Below are positions 51,202 through 59,558 of a stretch of DNA of 64,000 nt, one piece after another (position 1 is the stretch's first letter; every line of letters begins with the position of its first letter). The position numbers and the translations under genes were made by a program. Source of the stretch: CALMEC01 sp964393105 (GTDB lineage Bacteria; Actinomycetota; Thermoleophilia; Miltoncostaeales; Miltoncostaeaceae); assembly GCA_964393105.1 (NCBI GenBank), contig CAYMSM010000065.1, forward strand, positions 12,922 to 76,921. Direction: 5' to 3'. The notes under the pieces were generated by a model. That model made no database searches and was not told the origin of the DNA. It was given only the letters and a program-made list of their open reading frames with translations.

Positions 51202-51522
51202 GGCCACCGATTGTAGCGCCGACCTACTCAAAGGGCCGTCGATGGAGGTCGGGTAGCAACTCACCGGTCCGGCGGCCCTCTGGCCCGGTCCCGATTGCCG
51301 AGCGGCTCGCCAGAATCCCGCACAGGTGCCCACGCAACACAACGTGTCAGGAATGCCGGGCGTGGCCGCCCGCCCGCGGCGGGTGAAAATAGGACTCGCT
51401 CTCAGGGATGTTGTCCCTTCTGCGAGTCCTATTTCCCCTTCAGACACAGGGTGGTGCGCAACCCGCGCACTCCGCGAGCGTCATCCGCGCTCTCCGACGC
51501 CTCCTACGGCAGAATGACCCCC

Positions 51523-51549
51523 GCGCAACACTCAGTGTTGCGCTACAAT
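51523..51549 (+). promoter_or_regulatory. Palindromic operator and -10 box of the RES/Xre pair
   Basis: GCGCAACACT-C-AGTGTTGCGC (51523-51543) is a perfect 21-bp palindrome, immediately followed by TACAAT (51544-51549). A -10 there places transcription start at about the A of the antitoxin ATG (51556), so the message would be leaderless. Antitoxin binding to the palindrome would cover the promoter. Both points are inference from spacing. Confidence 0.65.
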
Positions 51550-51555
51550 AGTTGC

Positions 51556-51888
51556 ATGCCTGTCGCCGTCGCGCACAAAGTGTCTGCCCTTGCTGAGGAC
51601 TTTGGCTCGCTTCGAAGGGTTGCCGATGCCCTCGACGTGGATCCCGCGCAGGTCAGCAGGTGGGCTCGTGGCGGCGGCATCGACGCGAGGAACGCCGCTC
51701 GTGTGGACCTGCTCGAACTGGTCGTGAGTGCGATCGCCCGCCTGTACGAGCCAACCGTTCTGAGAGACTGGCTCTTTGGCCTCAACCCCATGCTCGCCGA
51801 TCGCAGGCCGATCGATGTGATCCGTGCCAACGACCTGGCGGCGGTGCTCCGCGCGGTCCAGGCCGAGGAGGGCGAGAGCTTCGCCTGA
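51556..51888 (+). CDS. Xre/MbcA/ParS-type antitoxin
   Basis: 110 residues from ATG 51556. The N-terminal HTH reads LRRVADALDVDPAQVSRWAR. The C-terminal part, RLYEPTVLRDWLFGLNPMLA with DRRPIDVIRANDLAAVLRAV, is the DUF2384/ParS toxin-binding domain (LxGxNPxLxxxxPIxxL). This is the standard partner of RES toxins. It lies upstream of and overlaps the toxin frame, under a palindromic operator. Confidence 0.9.
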   Translation: MPVAVAHKVSALAEDFGSLRRVADALDVDPAQVSRWARGGGIDARNAARVDLLELVVSAIARLYEPTVLRDWLFGLNPMLADRRPIDVIRANDLAAVLRAVQAEEGESFA

Positions 51889-52438
51889 ACTTTGGCGATG
51901 TTTCCCGTGGGACGCCTCAGCCCGACCCGATGTCCCCGGGGGCACGATGTGGGTGGCGCGCGAGCACCAAGGCGAGGGACGCCACGACGCCCCAGACCGA
52001 TACGGGGCGCTCTATCTCTCCGAGTCGCCGGTCTCGGCGGTCGCCGAGCAACTCGCGCGCTTTCGTGGACGCCAGTTTCGACCGGAGATGCTGATCCGCC
52101 GCGGTCACCCGCTCGCGCTCGTCCGGTACGAAGTCGCCGACGGGCTCGATCTGATCGACCTCGACGACCCCGCCGTTCTGGTCCGCGAAACGCTCCGCCC
52201 GTCACAGATCGCAACGCGCCATCGTCGCGTGACCCGTACGACTGCGGCAACGCTCTTCATGGAGCACCCCGCCGCCGCCGGCCTACGCTGGTGGTCGACG
52301 CTCGAGGCCTCATGGATCAACGTGACGCTCTTCGCCGAACGCGCCGTGGACGAAGTACGCCCGGAGGCATCGATCATCCTGACCCGCGAGGTTGCGGTAC
52401 TGGGCGAAGCGTGCCTCATGCTCGGACTCGAAACGTAG
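51824..52438 (+). CDS. RES-domain toxin (NAD+ phosphorylase type)
   Basis: At most 204 residues, from GTG 51824 inside the antitoxin gene. The domain begins at ELWRCFPWDASARPD, with RYGALYLSESPVSAVAEQLA, LRWWSTLEASWINVTLFAER and a conserved C-terminal strand-helix; Arg, Tyr and Ser/Glu positions of RES toxins appear conserved. Such toxins deplete NAD+. No ATG, GTG or TTG in this frame lies between GTG 51824 and the conserved region, so translation depends on that GTG or on an unusual start near the antitoxin stop, where AGGAGG is present. Confidence 0.85.
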   Translation: MPTTWRRCSARSRPRRARASPELWRCFPWDASARPDVPGGTMWVAREHQGEGRHDAPDRYGALYLSESPVSAVAEQLARFRGRQFRPEMLIRRGHPLALVRYEVADGLDLIDLDDPAVLVRETLRPSQIATRHRRVTRTTAATLFMEHPAAAGLRWWSTLEASWINVTLFAERAVDEVRPEASIILTREVAVLGEACLMLGLET

Positions 52439-52685
52439 CCGGTCGCGTGCCGTCAGAGGTGAACGCCAAGCGGGGCGCAACCGGCAGCTGATCGCAGACC
52501 GCGTCACACCCGCCCCATGGGCCGACTGGATTCACCTCGCGTGCCTGGCAACCGGGAGGTGAACCATGTTCGCCTCGCAACCACGCCCGATGGTGAACAA
52601 CTGCGCATTCCGTCACGTGGTGTTGGCGCTCTTGGCACACGGAGTCGCCGGCCCACAACGTCGGCGAGGTGCGGCACGAGGTGGG

Positions 52686-53525
52686 TCAGGCGCTGAGATG
52701 AGCGCCGTGGGAGGTGATCACGAACACCTCATGGCCGCCGGAGAATCGTTCGCCTGCGAGAGTTGCGGTGGCCCGATCGGAGTAGAGGCCTGCGAGCGCT
52801 GACCCGCTCCCGCACAGGAGGGCTGCTCCTGCGTCGAGTGAGACGAGTTCGTCCGCGATCGACTTAAGGTGAGGCACGAGAATCGTCGCTGCCGGCCACA
52901 GGTCGTTTCGGACCCACGTCGCGAGTTCCGGCATCTGCAGCGGAGGATCGTGGCCGTCGTCGGGGTCGAGCGGCGGCAGGCGGTCGAATGCACGGTAGAC
53001 GTCGGCGGTCGACAGGCCCGCTGCGGGCTTGACGATCAGCGCGGCGAAGCTCGGCATCGGCGCCGGGGTCAGGCGCTCGCCTCGGCCCTCGGCCCACTGC
53101 GCCCCGCCGCGGACGAAGAACGGGACGTCGGAGCCGACCTGAGCGGCGACCGCTTCGAGCGTGGTGTCGTCCAGTCCCAAGTCGAACATGCGATTCGCGC
53201 CGACCAGGGTCGCGGCGGCGTCGCTCGAGCCGCCGCCCAAGCCGGCTTGCACGGGTATGCGCTTGTCGATGTCGACGGCGCATGGGAGCGAGCGTCCCAC
53301 CGCGGCCTCAAGCGCGTCCAGAGCCTTCCACGCCAGGTTGGCGCTGCTCTCGAGACCCGCGCACCGCACCACGCGCTCGGGACCCACGGTCAACGTCACC
53401 GTATCCGCAAGGCCGTCCAGTGCGACCATGAGGGACCGGATCGGGTGATAGCCATCCGGCTGCAGCGGCCCCACCAGCAGACGGAGGTTGAGCTTGGCCG
53501 GCGCAGAAAGCGTCACGCTGTCCAT
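52686..53525 (-). CDS. ispE: 4-diphosphocytidyl-2-C-methyl-D-erythritol kinase
   Basis: 279 residues from ATG 53525, 13 nt inside the end of rsmA. GHMP kinase motifs: LSAPAKLNLRLLVGPLQPDG (Lys), PVQAGLGGGSSDAAATLVGA (ATP-binding Gly-rich loop) and AGAALLCGSGSALAGLYSD. It catalyses the ATP-dependent phosphorylation step of the MEP isoprenoid pathway. The order rsmA-ispE is common in actinobacteria and supports the call. Confidence 0.96.
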   Translation of the reverse strand: MDSVTLSAPAKLNLRLLVGPLQPDGYHPIRSLMVALDGLADTVTLTVGPERVVRCAGLESSANLAWKALDALEAAVGRSLPCAVDIDKRIPVQAGLGGGSSDAAATLVGANRMFDLGLDDTTLEAVAAQVGSDVPFFVRGGAQWAEGRGERLTPAPMPSFAALIVKPAAGLSTADVYRAFDRLPPLDPDDGHDPPLQMPELATWVRNDLWPAATILVPHLKSIADELVSLDAGAALLCGSGSALAGLYSDRATATLAGERFSGGHEVFVITSHGAHLSA

Positions 53526-54394
53526 GCGAGCTCCTCTGCGAGATCGGGAAAGACCGGCGGCGCCAGCTCCTGCGCACGAGTGGTCAGCGACAGCCCCCGT
53601 GACTCGAGCGCGGCAAGGACTCGGGGCTTGTCGGCGCCCGCGGCCGCCAGCGCGTTGACAAGAGTCTTTCGGCGTTGTGCGAACGCCGCGTGTACGAGCG
53701 CCCGCACTGCCGGTGCGGGCCCCGCCCCGATGCGCTCGAGACCGACGATCGCCGACTGCACACGCGGCCTCGGCATGAAGACCTCGGTGCCCACGGGGCG
53801 CATGAAGAACGACCGGCACGCAAGCTGCAGCAGAACCGACGGCGCGCCGTAGGCCGACGAGCCGACCGGTGCCGCCCACCGGTCGGCCACCTCGCGCTGC
53901 ACCATCACGGCCCATACCGCGACCTCGGGCAAGCGCCACAGCGACTCCAGCACGATTGGCGTCGCGATGGAGTACGGCAGGTTGGCGACAACGCGCGTCG
54001 GCGCCGGATCGAGCGTCTCCAGATCCAACCGCAGCGCGTCGCCCCAATGCATGCGGACGTTTCCGATGCCCGCGAGCACCTCGGCCAGAACCGGCTCCAG
54101 CCGCTGGTCGATCTCGACCGCGTGCACCGTCCGCGCCGCACGTGCGAGCGCGATTGTCAGCGTGCCCACTCCCGGGCCGATCTCGAGCACCACGTCGTCC
54201 GGACCGACCCTGCCCTGGCGCACCGCGAGGTCCACAAGGTTCTCGTCGAGCAGGAAGTGCTGGCCCAGATCCGTGTCGGGGCGCAGCCCGTGCGCCTGCA
54301 GCAGACGCGCGGTCCCGACCCGATCGGGCTTGGTGGGCGCCCCCAGCCCCTTACCAGCCGAAGACGCGGGCGGCGTTGGCGGTCGTGGTGGCAT
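53513..54394 (-). CDS. rsmA: 16S rRNA (adenine1518-N6/adenine1519-N6)-dimethyltransferase
   Basis: 293 residues from ATG 54394, overlapping the end of tatD by 44 nt; a start nearer the tatD stop would have to be non-ATG. DTDLGQHFLLDENLVDLAV, VVLEIGPGVGTLTIALA (SAM motif I), VHAVEIDQRLEPVLAEVL and the catalytic VVANLPYSIATPIV are all present. It dimethylates two adenosines in helix 45 during 30S maturation. Loss gives kasugamycin resistance (KsgA). Confidence 0.95.
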   Translation of the reverse strand: MPPRPPTPPASSAGKGLGAPTKPDRVGTARLLQAHGLRPDTDLGQHFLLDENLVDLAVRQGRVGPDDVVLEIGPGVGTLTIALARAARTVHAVEIDQRLEPVLAEVLAGIGNVRMHWGDALRLDLETLDPAPTRVVANLPYSIATPIVLESLWRLPEVAVWAVMVQREVADRWAAPVGSSAYGAPSVLLQLACRSFFMRPVGTEVFMPRPRVQSAIVGLERIGAGPAPAVRALVHAAFAQRRKTLVNALAAAGADKPRVLAALESRGLSLTTRAQELAPPVFPDLAEELAWTA

Positions 54395-55154
54395 CCAGAG
54401 CCTCGGGATCCTCGCCGCGAAGGTCCGCGAGGAACCGCAGCGTGTGGGCGACATAGGCGGGTCGGTTGGGTTTGCCGCGTCGCGGGACCGGCGCCAGGTA
54501 GGGGGCGTCGGTCTCGACGAGCAAATGCTCCGGCGGGATCTCGCGCGCGGCCCACTGCAGATCGGTCGCGCTGGGATACGTGAGCTGCCCCGCGAAGCTC
54601 GTGTAGTAGCCGCGCTCCACGACCTCGTCGATACGATCGACCATGCTGAAGCAATGCAGGATGACCGGCGTTCCCTCCGCCTCGCGGGCGAGCACGGTCA
54701 TCGTGTCGTCGTCGGCCGCGCGTGTGTGGATGACCAGGGCCAGACCGAGCTCACGTGCCAGCCCGATCTGGGCGACGAACGCGCGCATCTGTGCCTCGGG
54801 ACGTGCGTGGTCGCGGAAGTAGTCCAGGCCGCACTCCCCGATCGCCACCACTTTGGGATGGTCGGCGAGGCCGCCGATCCACTCGTGGTCCCGGCGCGTG
54901 AACTTGTCGGCGTCGTGAGGATGCACGCCGATCGCCGCATAGACATGCTCGAACTCCTCGGACAGCTCGATCGCGCGTTCGCTGGAGGCCCGGCCACAGC
55001 CGATCGTGACGATGCGCTCCACACCGACCTCGACCGCCTCCTCGACCAGATCTTCGGCTGGATCGTCACACGAGGCCAGATGGGTGTGGGAGTCGACGAT
55101 CTGACTAGTCCTGATCGGGTTCGATACGTGGGAACAGCGGGCCGATGGGCTCAA
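54351..55154 (-). CDS. tatD: TatD family metal-dependent DNase/hydrolase
   Basis: The conserved domain starts at IVDSHTHLASCDDP (metal-binding HxH) and continues with AIGVHPHDADKF, VAIGECGLDYFRDHARPEAQ, LALVIHTRAADDDTMTVLAR, VILHCFSM and LLVETDAPYLAPVPRRGKPN. The listed start is TTG 55154, which overlaps metG; GTG 55175 is also possible. The family normally begins exactly at M-x-D-S-H, which here is ATC GTC GAC at 55100, five bases after the metG stop. An AUC start giving 249 residues is therefore a serious option. It removes 3' nucleotides from DNA in repair. Confidence 0.93.
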   Translation of the reverse strand: MSPSARCSHVSNPIRTSQIVDSHTHLASCDDPAEDLVEEAVEVGVERIVTIGCGRASSERAIELSEEFEHVYAAIGVHPHDADKFTRRDHEWIGGLADHPKVVAIGECGLDYFRDHARPEAQMRAFVAQIGLARELGLALVIHTRAADDDTMTVLAREAEGTPVILHCFSMVDRIDEVVERGYYTSFAGQLTYPSATDLQWAAREIPPEHLLVETDAPYLAPVPRRGKPNRPAYVAHTLRFLADLRGEDPEALDATTTANAARVFGW

Positions 55155-56655
55155 CCGTCGCGCCGGACCGACCACCGCCCCACACGGCCGACGCGAGCGA
55201 CGGCATGCCATCACCCTGCCCCAGTGCCGCCAGCGCCCGCTCGGCTGAGACTGGCATGTACGGCCACAACAGGATCGCCACGATCCGCAGGCCTTCCGCC
55301 AGCGTCATCAGGGCCTGGTCGAGCTCACCCGAACGCGCCTCCTCCTTGGCCAGCACCCACGGCGCGCGCTCCTCGACGAGCTGATTGAGCCGCCGCACGA
55401 GCTTCCACGCCTCCTCGGCGGCGTTGGTGATGTCTGCGGTGTCGAACGCAGCCGTGACCGCGGTCACGCGCTCGGCCACCTCGGCTGCCAGTCCGGCATC
55501 GTCACCGGAATCAACTGGAACGACCCCGTCGCGGTACCGACCGATCATGCTGACCGTCCGGTTGAGCAGGTTGCCGAACTCGTTGGCGAGCTCGCTGTGG
55601 TACCGACCGTCGAACCCCTCGTCGCTGAACGGCCCGTCCTCGCCGAAGCGGATCTCGCGGGCCAGGTACCAACGCAGCGCGTCGATGCCGTACCGCTCGA
55701 CGTACGGAAGCGGGTCGATCAGGTTGCCGGTCGTCTTGCTGAGCCGCTCGCCCCCCTTGAGCACGAAGCCGTGGATGAACAGCCCGCCGGGCACGTCGAT
55801 CCCCGCCGCCATCAGGAGCGCCGGCCAGATGACCGCGTGGAACTTGAGGATGTCCTTGCCCAGCACCTGGAGGTCTGCGGGCCACAGATGCTCGGTCAGG
55901 TCTTCGCCCGGCCGAGCGTAGGACAGCGCCGTGTAGTAGTTGAGCAGGGCGTCCACCCAGACGTAGACGACGTGGTCGGAATCCCACGGGACCGGGACGC
56001 CCCACGTGACGTTGGCCCGCGAGATCGAGATGTCCTCGGCAGCTTGAGCGATGCGACGGGCCTCGTTGAGTCGGTGCGCCGGGCGCACGAACTGTGGGTG
56101 TTGGTCGTACAGGTCGAGGAGGCGGTCGCGGTAGGCCGAGAGCCGGAAGAACCAGTTCTCCTCCTCCACCCACTCGACCGGTCGGCGATGCTCAGGGCAG
56201 AGCTCGCCGTCGACCAGGTCGTCCTCGATGTAGAAGGCCTCGCACGACGTGCAGTACCAGCCGCCGTAGGAGCCCTGGTAGATGCCACCGCCGTCGTAGA
56301 TGCGCTGGAGCACCGCCTGCACTCCGGCGACGTGCTCGGCATCGGTCGTGCGGATGAAGAAGTCGTGCGACAGGCCGAACGTTCCCCACAGCTCGCGAAA
56401 CCGGGCGGAGATGACATCGGTGTGCTCCTTGGGCGATCGACCGAGTTCGTGCGCCGCTCGGGCGATCTTGTCGCCGTGCTCGTCGGTGCCGGTCAAGAAG
56501 AACACGTCGTCGTCTCGCTGGCGGTGGTGGCGAGCCAGGATGTCGCTCATGATCGTCGTGTACGCGTGGCCGACGTGCGGCTCGGCGTTGACGTAGTAGA
56601 TCGGCGTGGTGATGTAGAAGCGACCGGGCAAGGCCGAGGAGTCTACAAGTGGCAT
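55105..56655 (-). CDS. metG: Methionyl-tRNA synthetase
   Basis: 516 residues from ATG 56655. Class I motifs: TTPIYYVNAEPHVGHAYTTI (HIGH as HVGH) and KGGERLSKTTGN (KMSKS as RLSKT). A connective peptide zinc knuckle, YCTSCEAFYIEDDLVDGELC, keeps one CxxC pair and a lone Cys. The C-terminal anticodon-binding helical domain is present, and no C-terminal EMAP/Arc1-like domain is appended. It follows rsmI by 5 nt within the rsmI-metG-tatD-rsmA cluster. Confidence 0.97.
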   Translation of the reverse strand: MPLVDSSALPGRFYITTPIYYVNAEPHVGHAYTTIMSDILARHHRQRDDDVFFLTGTDEHGDKIARAAHELGRSPKEHTDVISARFRELWGTFGLSHDFFIRTTDAEHVAGVQAVLQRIYDGGGIYQGSYGGWYCTSCEAFYIEDDLVDGELCPEHRRPVEWVEEENWFFRLSAYRDRLLDLYDQHPQFVRPAHRLNEARRIAQAAEDISISRANVTWGVPVPWDSDHVVYVWVDALLNYYTALSYARPGEDLTEHLWPADLQVLGKDILKFHAVIWPALLMAAGIDVPGGLFIHGFVLKGGERLSKTTGNLIDPLPYVERYGIDALRWYLAREIRFGEDGPFSDEGFDGRYHSELANEFGNLLNRTVSMIGRYRDGVVPVDSGDDAGLAAEVAERVTAVTAAFDTADITNAAEEAWKLVRRLNQLVEERAPWVLAKEEARSGELDQALMTLAEGLRIVAILLWPYMPVSAERALAALGQGDGMPSLASAVWGGGRSGATVEPIGPLFPRIEPDQD

Positions 56656-56660
56656 TTTGA

Positions 56661-57500
56661 CTACCTGTCGGTGCGCTTGACGGCGGCGAGCGCCTCGCGG
56701 TAGGCGGCGTTGCGCGCGCCCAGCCCCAGTTGCGCCGCGACATCCGCGGCCCGGGCGGGACTGAGGCCGGCCTCCATCAGGACCGCCACGCCGTGGACCA
56801 CCCGGTCGCCGTCGGCGTCCGCGGGCACGGTCGCCGGCCCGATCACCACGGTCACCTCACCGTAGGGAGCCTCGGCGTACCGAGCGGCGAGCTGCGCCGC
56901 CGTGCCGCAGACCACCTCCTCGTGCATCTTCGTCAGCTCGCGACACACAGCGACCCGTCGCTGCGGGTCGATCGCGGCGAGCGCCGCGAGCAGCCCGCCC
57001 ACGCGCCGCGGGCTCTCGAAGCCCACCACGCTTCCCGGCCAAGTGTCATACCGCGCGAACAGCGCCGTGCGCTCACCCGCCTTGCGCGGGAAGAACCCGA
57101 CGAACGCGAACGGCTCGACCGGCAGGCCGGATGCCACCAGCGCCGCCTCGACCGCGCTCGGCCCGGGGATCACGCTGACGACGAGCCCGCCGTCGAGCGC
57201 CGCGGTGACGACCCGACGTCCGGGGTCGCTGATCCCGGGCATCCCCGCGTCGCTCACCAGCGCGATCGTCGCGCCCTCCTGCATCCGGCGCACCAGATCC
57301 TCGGCCCGGCCGGCTTCGTTGTGTGCGTGCACTGGCACCATCGGCGCCGACGAGCCCGCGTGGCGCAACAACGTCGCAGTACGCCGGGTGTCCTCACACG
57401 CGACGACGTCGGCATCACGCAGCGCTGCGGCCGCCCGGGGCGAGAGGTCATCCAGGTTCCCGATCGGTGTCGCGACAACCAGGAGGCGGCCCGGTACCAC
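56661..57500 (-). CDS. rsmI: 16S rRNA (cytidine1402-2'-O)-methyltransferase
   Basis: 279 residues from GTG 57500, whose first base is the last of the glk stop (TAGTG). LLVVATPIGNLDDLSPRAAA, ACEDTRRTATLLRHAG, IALVSDAGMPGISDPGRRVV, VIPGPSAVEAALVASGLP, FVGFFPRK and FESPRR are the full RsmI/YraL signature of this tetrapyrrole-methylase-fold family. It methylates C1402 in the ribosomal P site. The C-terminal helix-rich tail is normal. Confidence 0.96.
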   Translation of the reverse strand: MVPGRLLVVATPIGNLDDLSPRAAAALRDADVVACEDTRRTATLLRHAGSSAPMVPVHAHNEAGRAEDLVRRMQEGATIALVSDAGMPGISDPGRRVVTAALDGGLVVSVIPGPSAVEAALVASGLPVEPFAFVGFFPRKAGERTALFARYDTWPGSVVGFESPRRVGGLLAALAAIDPQRRVAVCRELTKMHEEVVCGTAAQLAARYAEAPYGEVTVVIGPATVPADADGDRVVHGVAVLMEAGLSPARAADVAAQLGLGARNAAYREALAAVKRTDR

Positions 57501-58387
57501 TAGGCATTCCCGTCGGCAAGGTCCCAGGCGAGCAGCCCGGCGCCGATCGCACCGGCAGATGGACCCAGACCGGCGGCGACGACGTGCGCCTCCGCGTTCG
57601 GCGGCAACGCGCGCGATCGGTACTCGTCGATCGCAGGTCCCAGAAGCAGGTTGCCGGCCGCGCCGACGCCGCCGCCGATCACGAATGCGTCGGGGTTGAA
57701 GATGTTCGCGAGGCTCGCCAGGCCGACACCCAGGAAGCGCCCGGCGCGCTCGAGCACGGCGAGTGCCGCCTCGTCGCCCTGACCGGCCAGACGCACGACG
57801 TGCTCGGCGGGCATCCCGGCATCGCGCGCGATGGCCGTGCCGCTGCACATCGTCTCGAGGCATCCCCGGTTGGGGCAGTTGCGCTGACAGGGGGGACCGT
57901 CCGCCTGCACGACCATGTGCCCCAGCTCGGCACCGGTGCCGCTGCCACCTCGGAAGACCCTGTCACCGGAGATGATCCCGCCCCCCACCCCGGTGCCGAT
58001 TGTCAACATGACGATGTCACCGTGCTCGCGCCCGGCGCCCACGCGATGCTCTGCCAGCGCCGCCAGGTTGGCGTCGTTGTCGAGTCCGACCGGGACGCTG
58101 AGACGATCCTGCAGCTCTGCCCGTACGTCGATGTCGGCCAGGTCCACGTTGGTGCTCATCCGAACCCGTCCCGTCCGGGTGTCGATGAGCGACGGCAGGC
58201 CGATCCCGACGGCCAGGATCTGCTCGCCGCTCTCGGCGCGCAGACGCCCGACCAGATCCGCGACCGCAGCGACGAGCTCGGCCCCGGCAACCGGGGTCGG
58301 GAGGGTCACAGACGCGCGCAGCGAACTGTTACGGGCCACCACCGCCCCCGCAATCTTCGTGCCTCCGACGTCGACTCCGACAACCAC
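57500..58387 (-). CDS. glk: ROK family glucokinase
   Basis: 295 residues from ATG 58387. The ATP phosphate-binding start VVGVDVGGTKIAGAVVA, the sugar-binding NDANLAALAEHRVGAGREHG, the phosphate motif IGTGVGGGII and the ROK zinc motif CQRNCPNRGCLETMCSGTAI are complete. Glucose is the most likely substrate for an actinobacterial ROK kinase with this zinc cluster, but fructose or N-acetyl sugars are not excluded. It is the first gene of the leftward cluster and divergent from the LCP gene. Confidence 0.9.
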   Translation of the reverse strand: MVVGVDVGGTKIAGAVVARNSSLRASVTLPTPVAGAELVAAVADLVGRLRAESGEQILAVGIGLPSLIDTRTGRVRMSTNVDLADIDVRAELQDRLSVPVGLDNDANLAALAEHRVGAGREHGDIVMLTIGTGVGGGIISGDRVFRGGSGTGAELGHMVVQADGPPCQRNCPNRGCLETMCSGTAIARDAGMPAEHVVRLAGQGDEAALAVLERAGRFLGVGLASLANIFNPDAFVIGGGVGAAGNLLLGPAIDEYRSRALPPNAEAHVVAAGLGPSAGAIGAGLLAWDLADGNA

Positions 58388-58419
58388 CGAAAGAACCTCT
58401 CGCGAAGGGGGACCCGAAC

Positions 58420-58440
58420 GGGGACGCTACCATCGTCCCC
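58420..58440. promoter_or_regulatory. Inverted repeat between glk and the LCP gene
   Basis: GGGGACG-ctaccat-CGTCCCC is a perfect 7-bp inverted repeat that ends two bases before the LCP GTG start at 58443 and 33 bp before glk. No ribosome site is visible in the 20 bases before the GTG. It could be an operator or an RNA hairpin over the start. Confidence 0.4.
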
Positions 58441-58442
58441 GA

Positions 58443-59558
58443 GTGAGCCCTCAGACCAAGAAGCCGTACCGGCGATTCCGCGCGCATGGACGCGCTCAGG
58501 ACGATCCGGCGGCGGACCTGGCAGCGCTGCGTGAGCTCAACACGGCGACGCCCAACGAGCGGAACCGGGGTCCCGCACGGCAGGCGCCACAGCCACGGGC
58601 GGCCCGGGAGCCGCGAGCGCCCGCCAGGCGGTGGTGGTCACTGCGCGGGGTCGGGGCGGGCGGCGTCGTCGTGCGGGTCGTGGGAGTGCTGCTTGTCGCG
58701 ATCGTCGGCTGGGCGACGCTCGGCTACTTCGCGCTCCGCGGCGCCGCGTCGGACGCCAACTCACGCATCTCGTCGACCGCCCGCAGGGTGCTGGCCGATC
58801 CCAAGGGCGGTCTGCTGGGAACCCCGCAGAACATCCTCGTCCTCGGCTCCGACGCCGACCGCGACCGCACCGGGGCGCGCGCGGACACGATCCTGGTGAT
58901 GCGGACCGATCCCGACGCCGGCGTGATCCGCTACCTCTCGATCCCCCGCGACCTGCGCGTCGAGTACCCGGGCCAGGGACACGTCAAGATCGGCGAGACG
59001 TTCGCCTACGGCGGCAACCGCGGTGTCATCCGTGCGATCAATCAGGAGATCGGGCTCCCGATCCACCACATCATGGTGCTCGATTTCAAAGGCGTGTCCA
59101 AGATGGTCGACGCGGTGGGCGGTATCGAAGTCCAGAATCCGTTCGACCTTCACGACTGCTCCTACCCCGGCGGAACGAACGTCAGCTTCCCCCGCCGGCG
59201 CATTGCCCTGGATGGCGAGCAAGCGCTGGTCTACTCACGCGTGCGAAGCTGCGACGGCGACCTGGAGCGCGCCCGGCGCCAGCAGCTCGTCCTCGCCGCG
59301 ATCCAGTCGAAGGTGCTCTCCTGGTCGGGCCTTCCCGCGGCACCGTGGCGCGGCGCGCGCATGATCCGGGCCATGTCCACGGACATGTCCGCAACGGACC
59401 TGGCCAAGCTCGGCTGGCTGCAGGGGAAGCTGACGACCGCCCCCAAGGACCGCGACGTGCTCGCTGGGGAACCCGCCCAAATCGGCGGCGTCTTCTACTT
59501 CCTGTTCGATCCCGACCGAGCCGGCCGGCAGCTACGCCGCTTCGAAGGACGCGGGTAG
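58443..59558 (+). CDS. LytR-CpsA-Psr (LCP) family glycopolymer ligase
   Basis: 371 residues from GTG 58443. A ~75-residue basic cytoplasmic N-terminus is followed by one membrane helix (VVVRVVGVLLVAIVGWATLG). The LCP domain has NILVLGSDADRDRTGARADT, LSIPRDLRVEYPGQGHVKIG, INQEIGLPIHHIMVLDFKG and the Arg-rich SRVRSCDGDLERARRQQLVL, with its conserved Asp and Arg positions. Such enzymes move undecaprenyl-linked glycopolymers to peptidoglycan. Its stop abuts the stop of the convergent FmdB gene. Confidence 0.94.
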   Translation: MSPQTKKPYRRFRAHGRAQDDPAADLAALRELNTATPNERNRGPARQAPQPRAAREPRAPARRWWSLRGVGAGGVVVRVVGVLLVAIVGWATLGYFALRGAASDANSRISSTARRVLADPKGGLLGTPQNILVLGSDADRDRTGARADTILVMRTDPDAGVIRYLSIPRDLRVEYPGQGHVKIGETFAYGGNRGVIRAINQEIGLPIHHIMVLDFKGVSKMVDAVGGIEVQNPFDLHDCSYPGGTNVSFPRRRIALDGEQALVYSRVRSCDGDLERARRQQLVLAAIQSKVLSWSGLPAAPWRGARMIRAMSTDMSATDLAKLGWLQGKLTTAPKDRDVLAGEPAQIGGVFYFLFDPDRAGRQLRRFEGRG

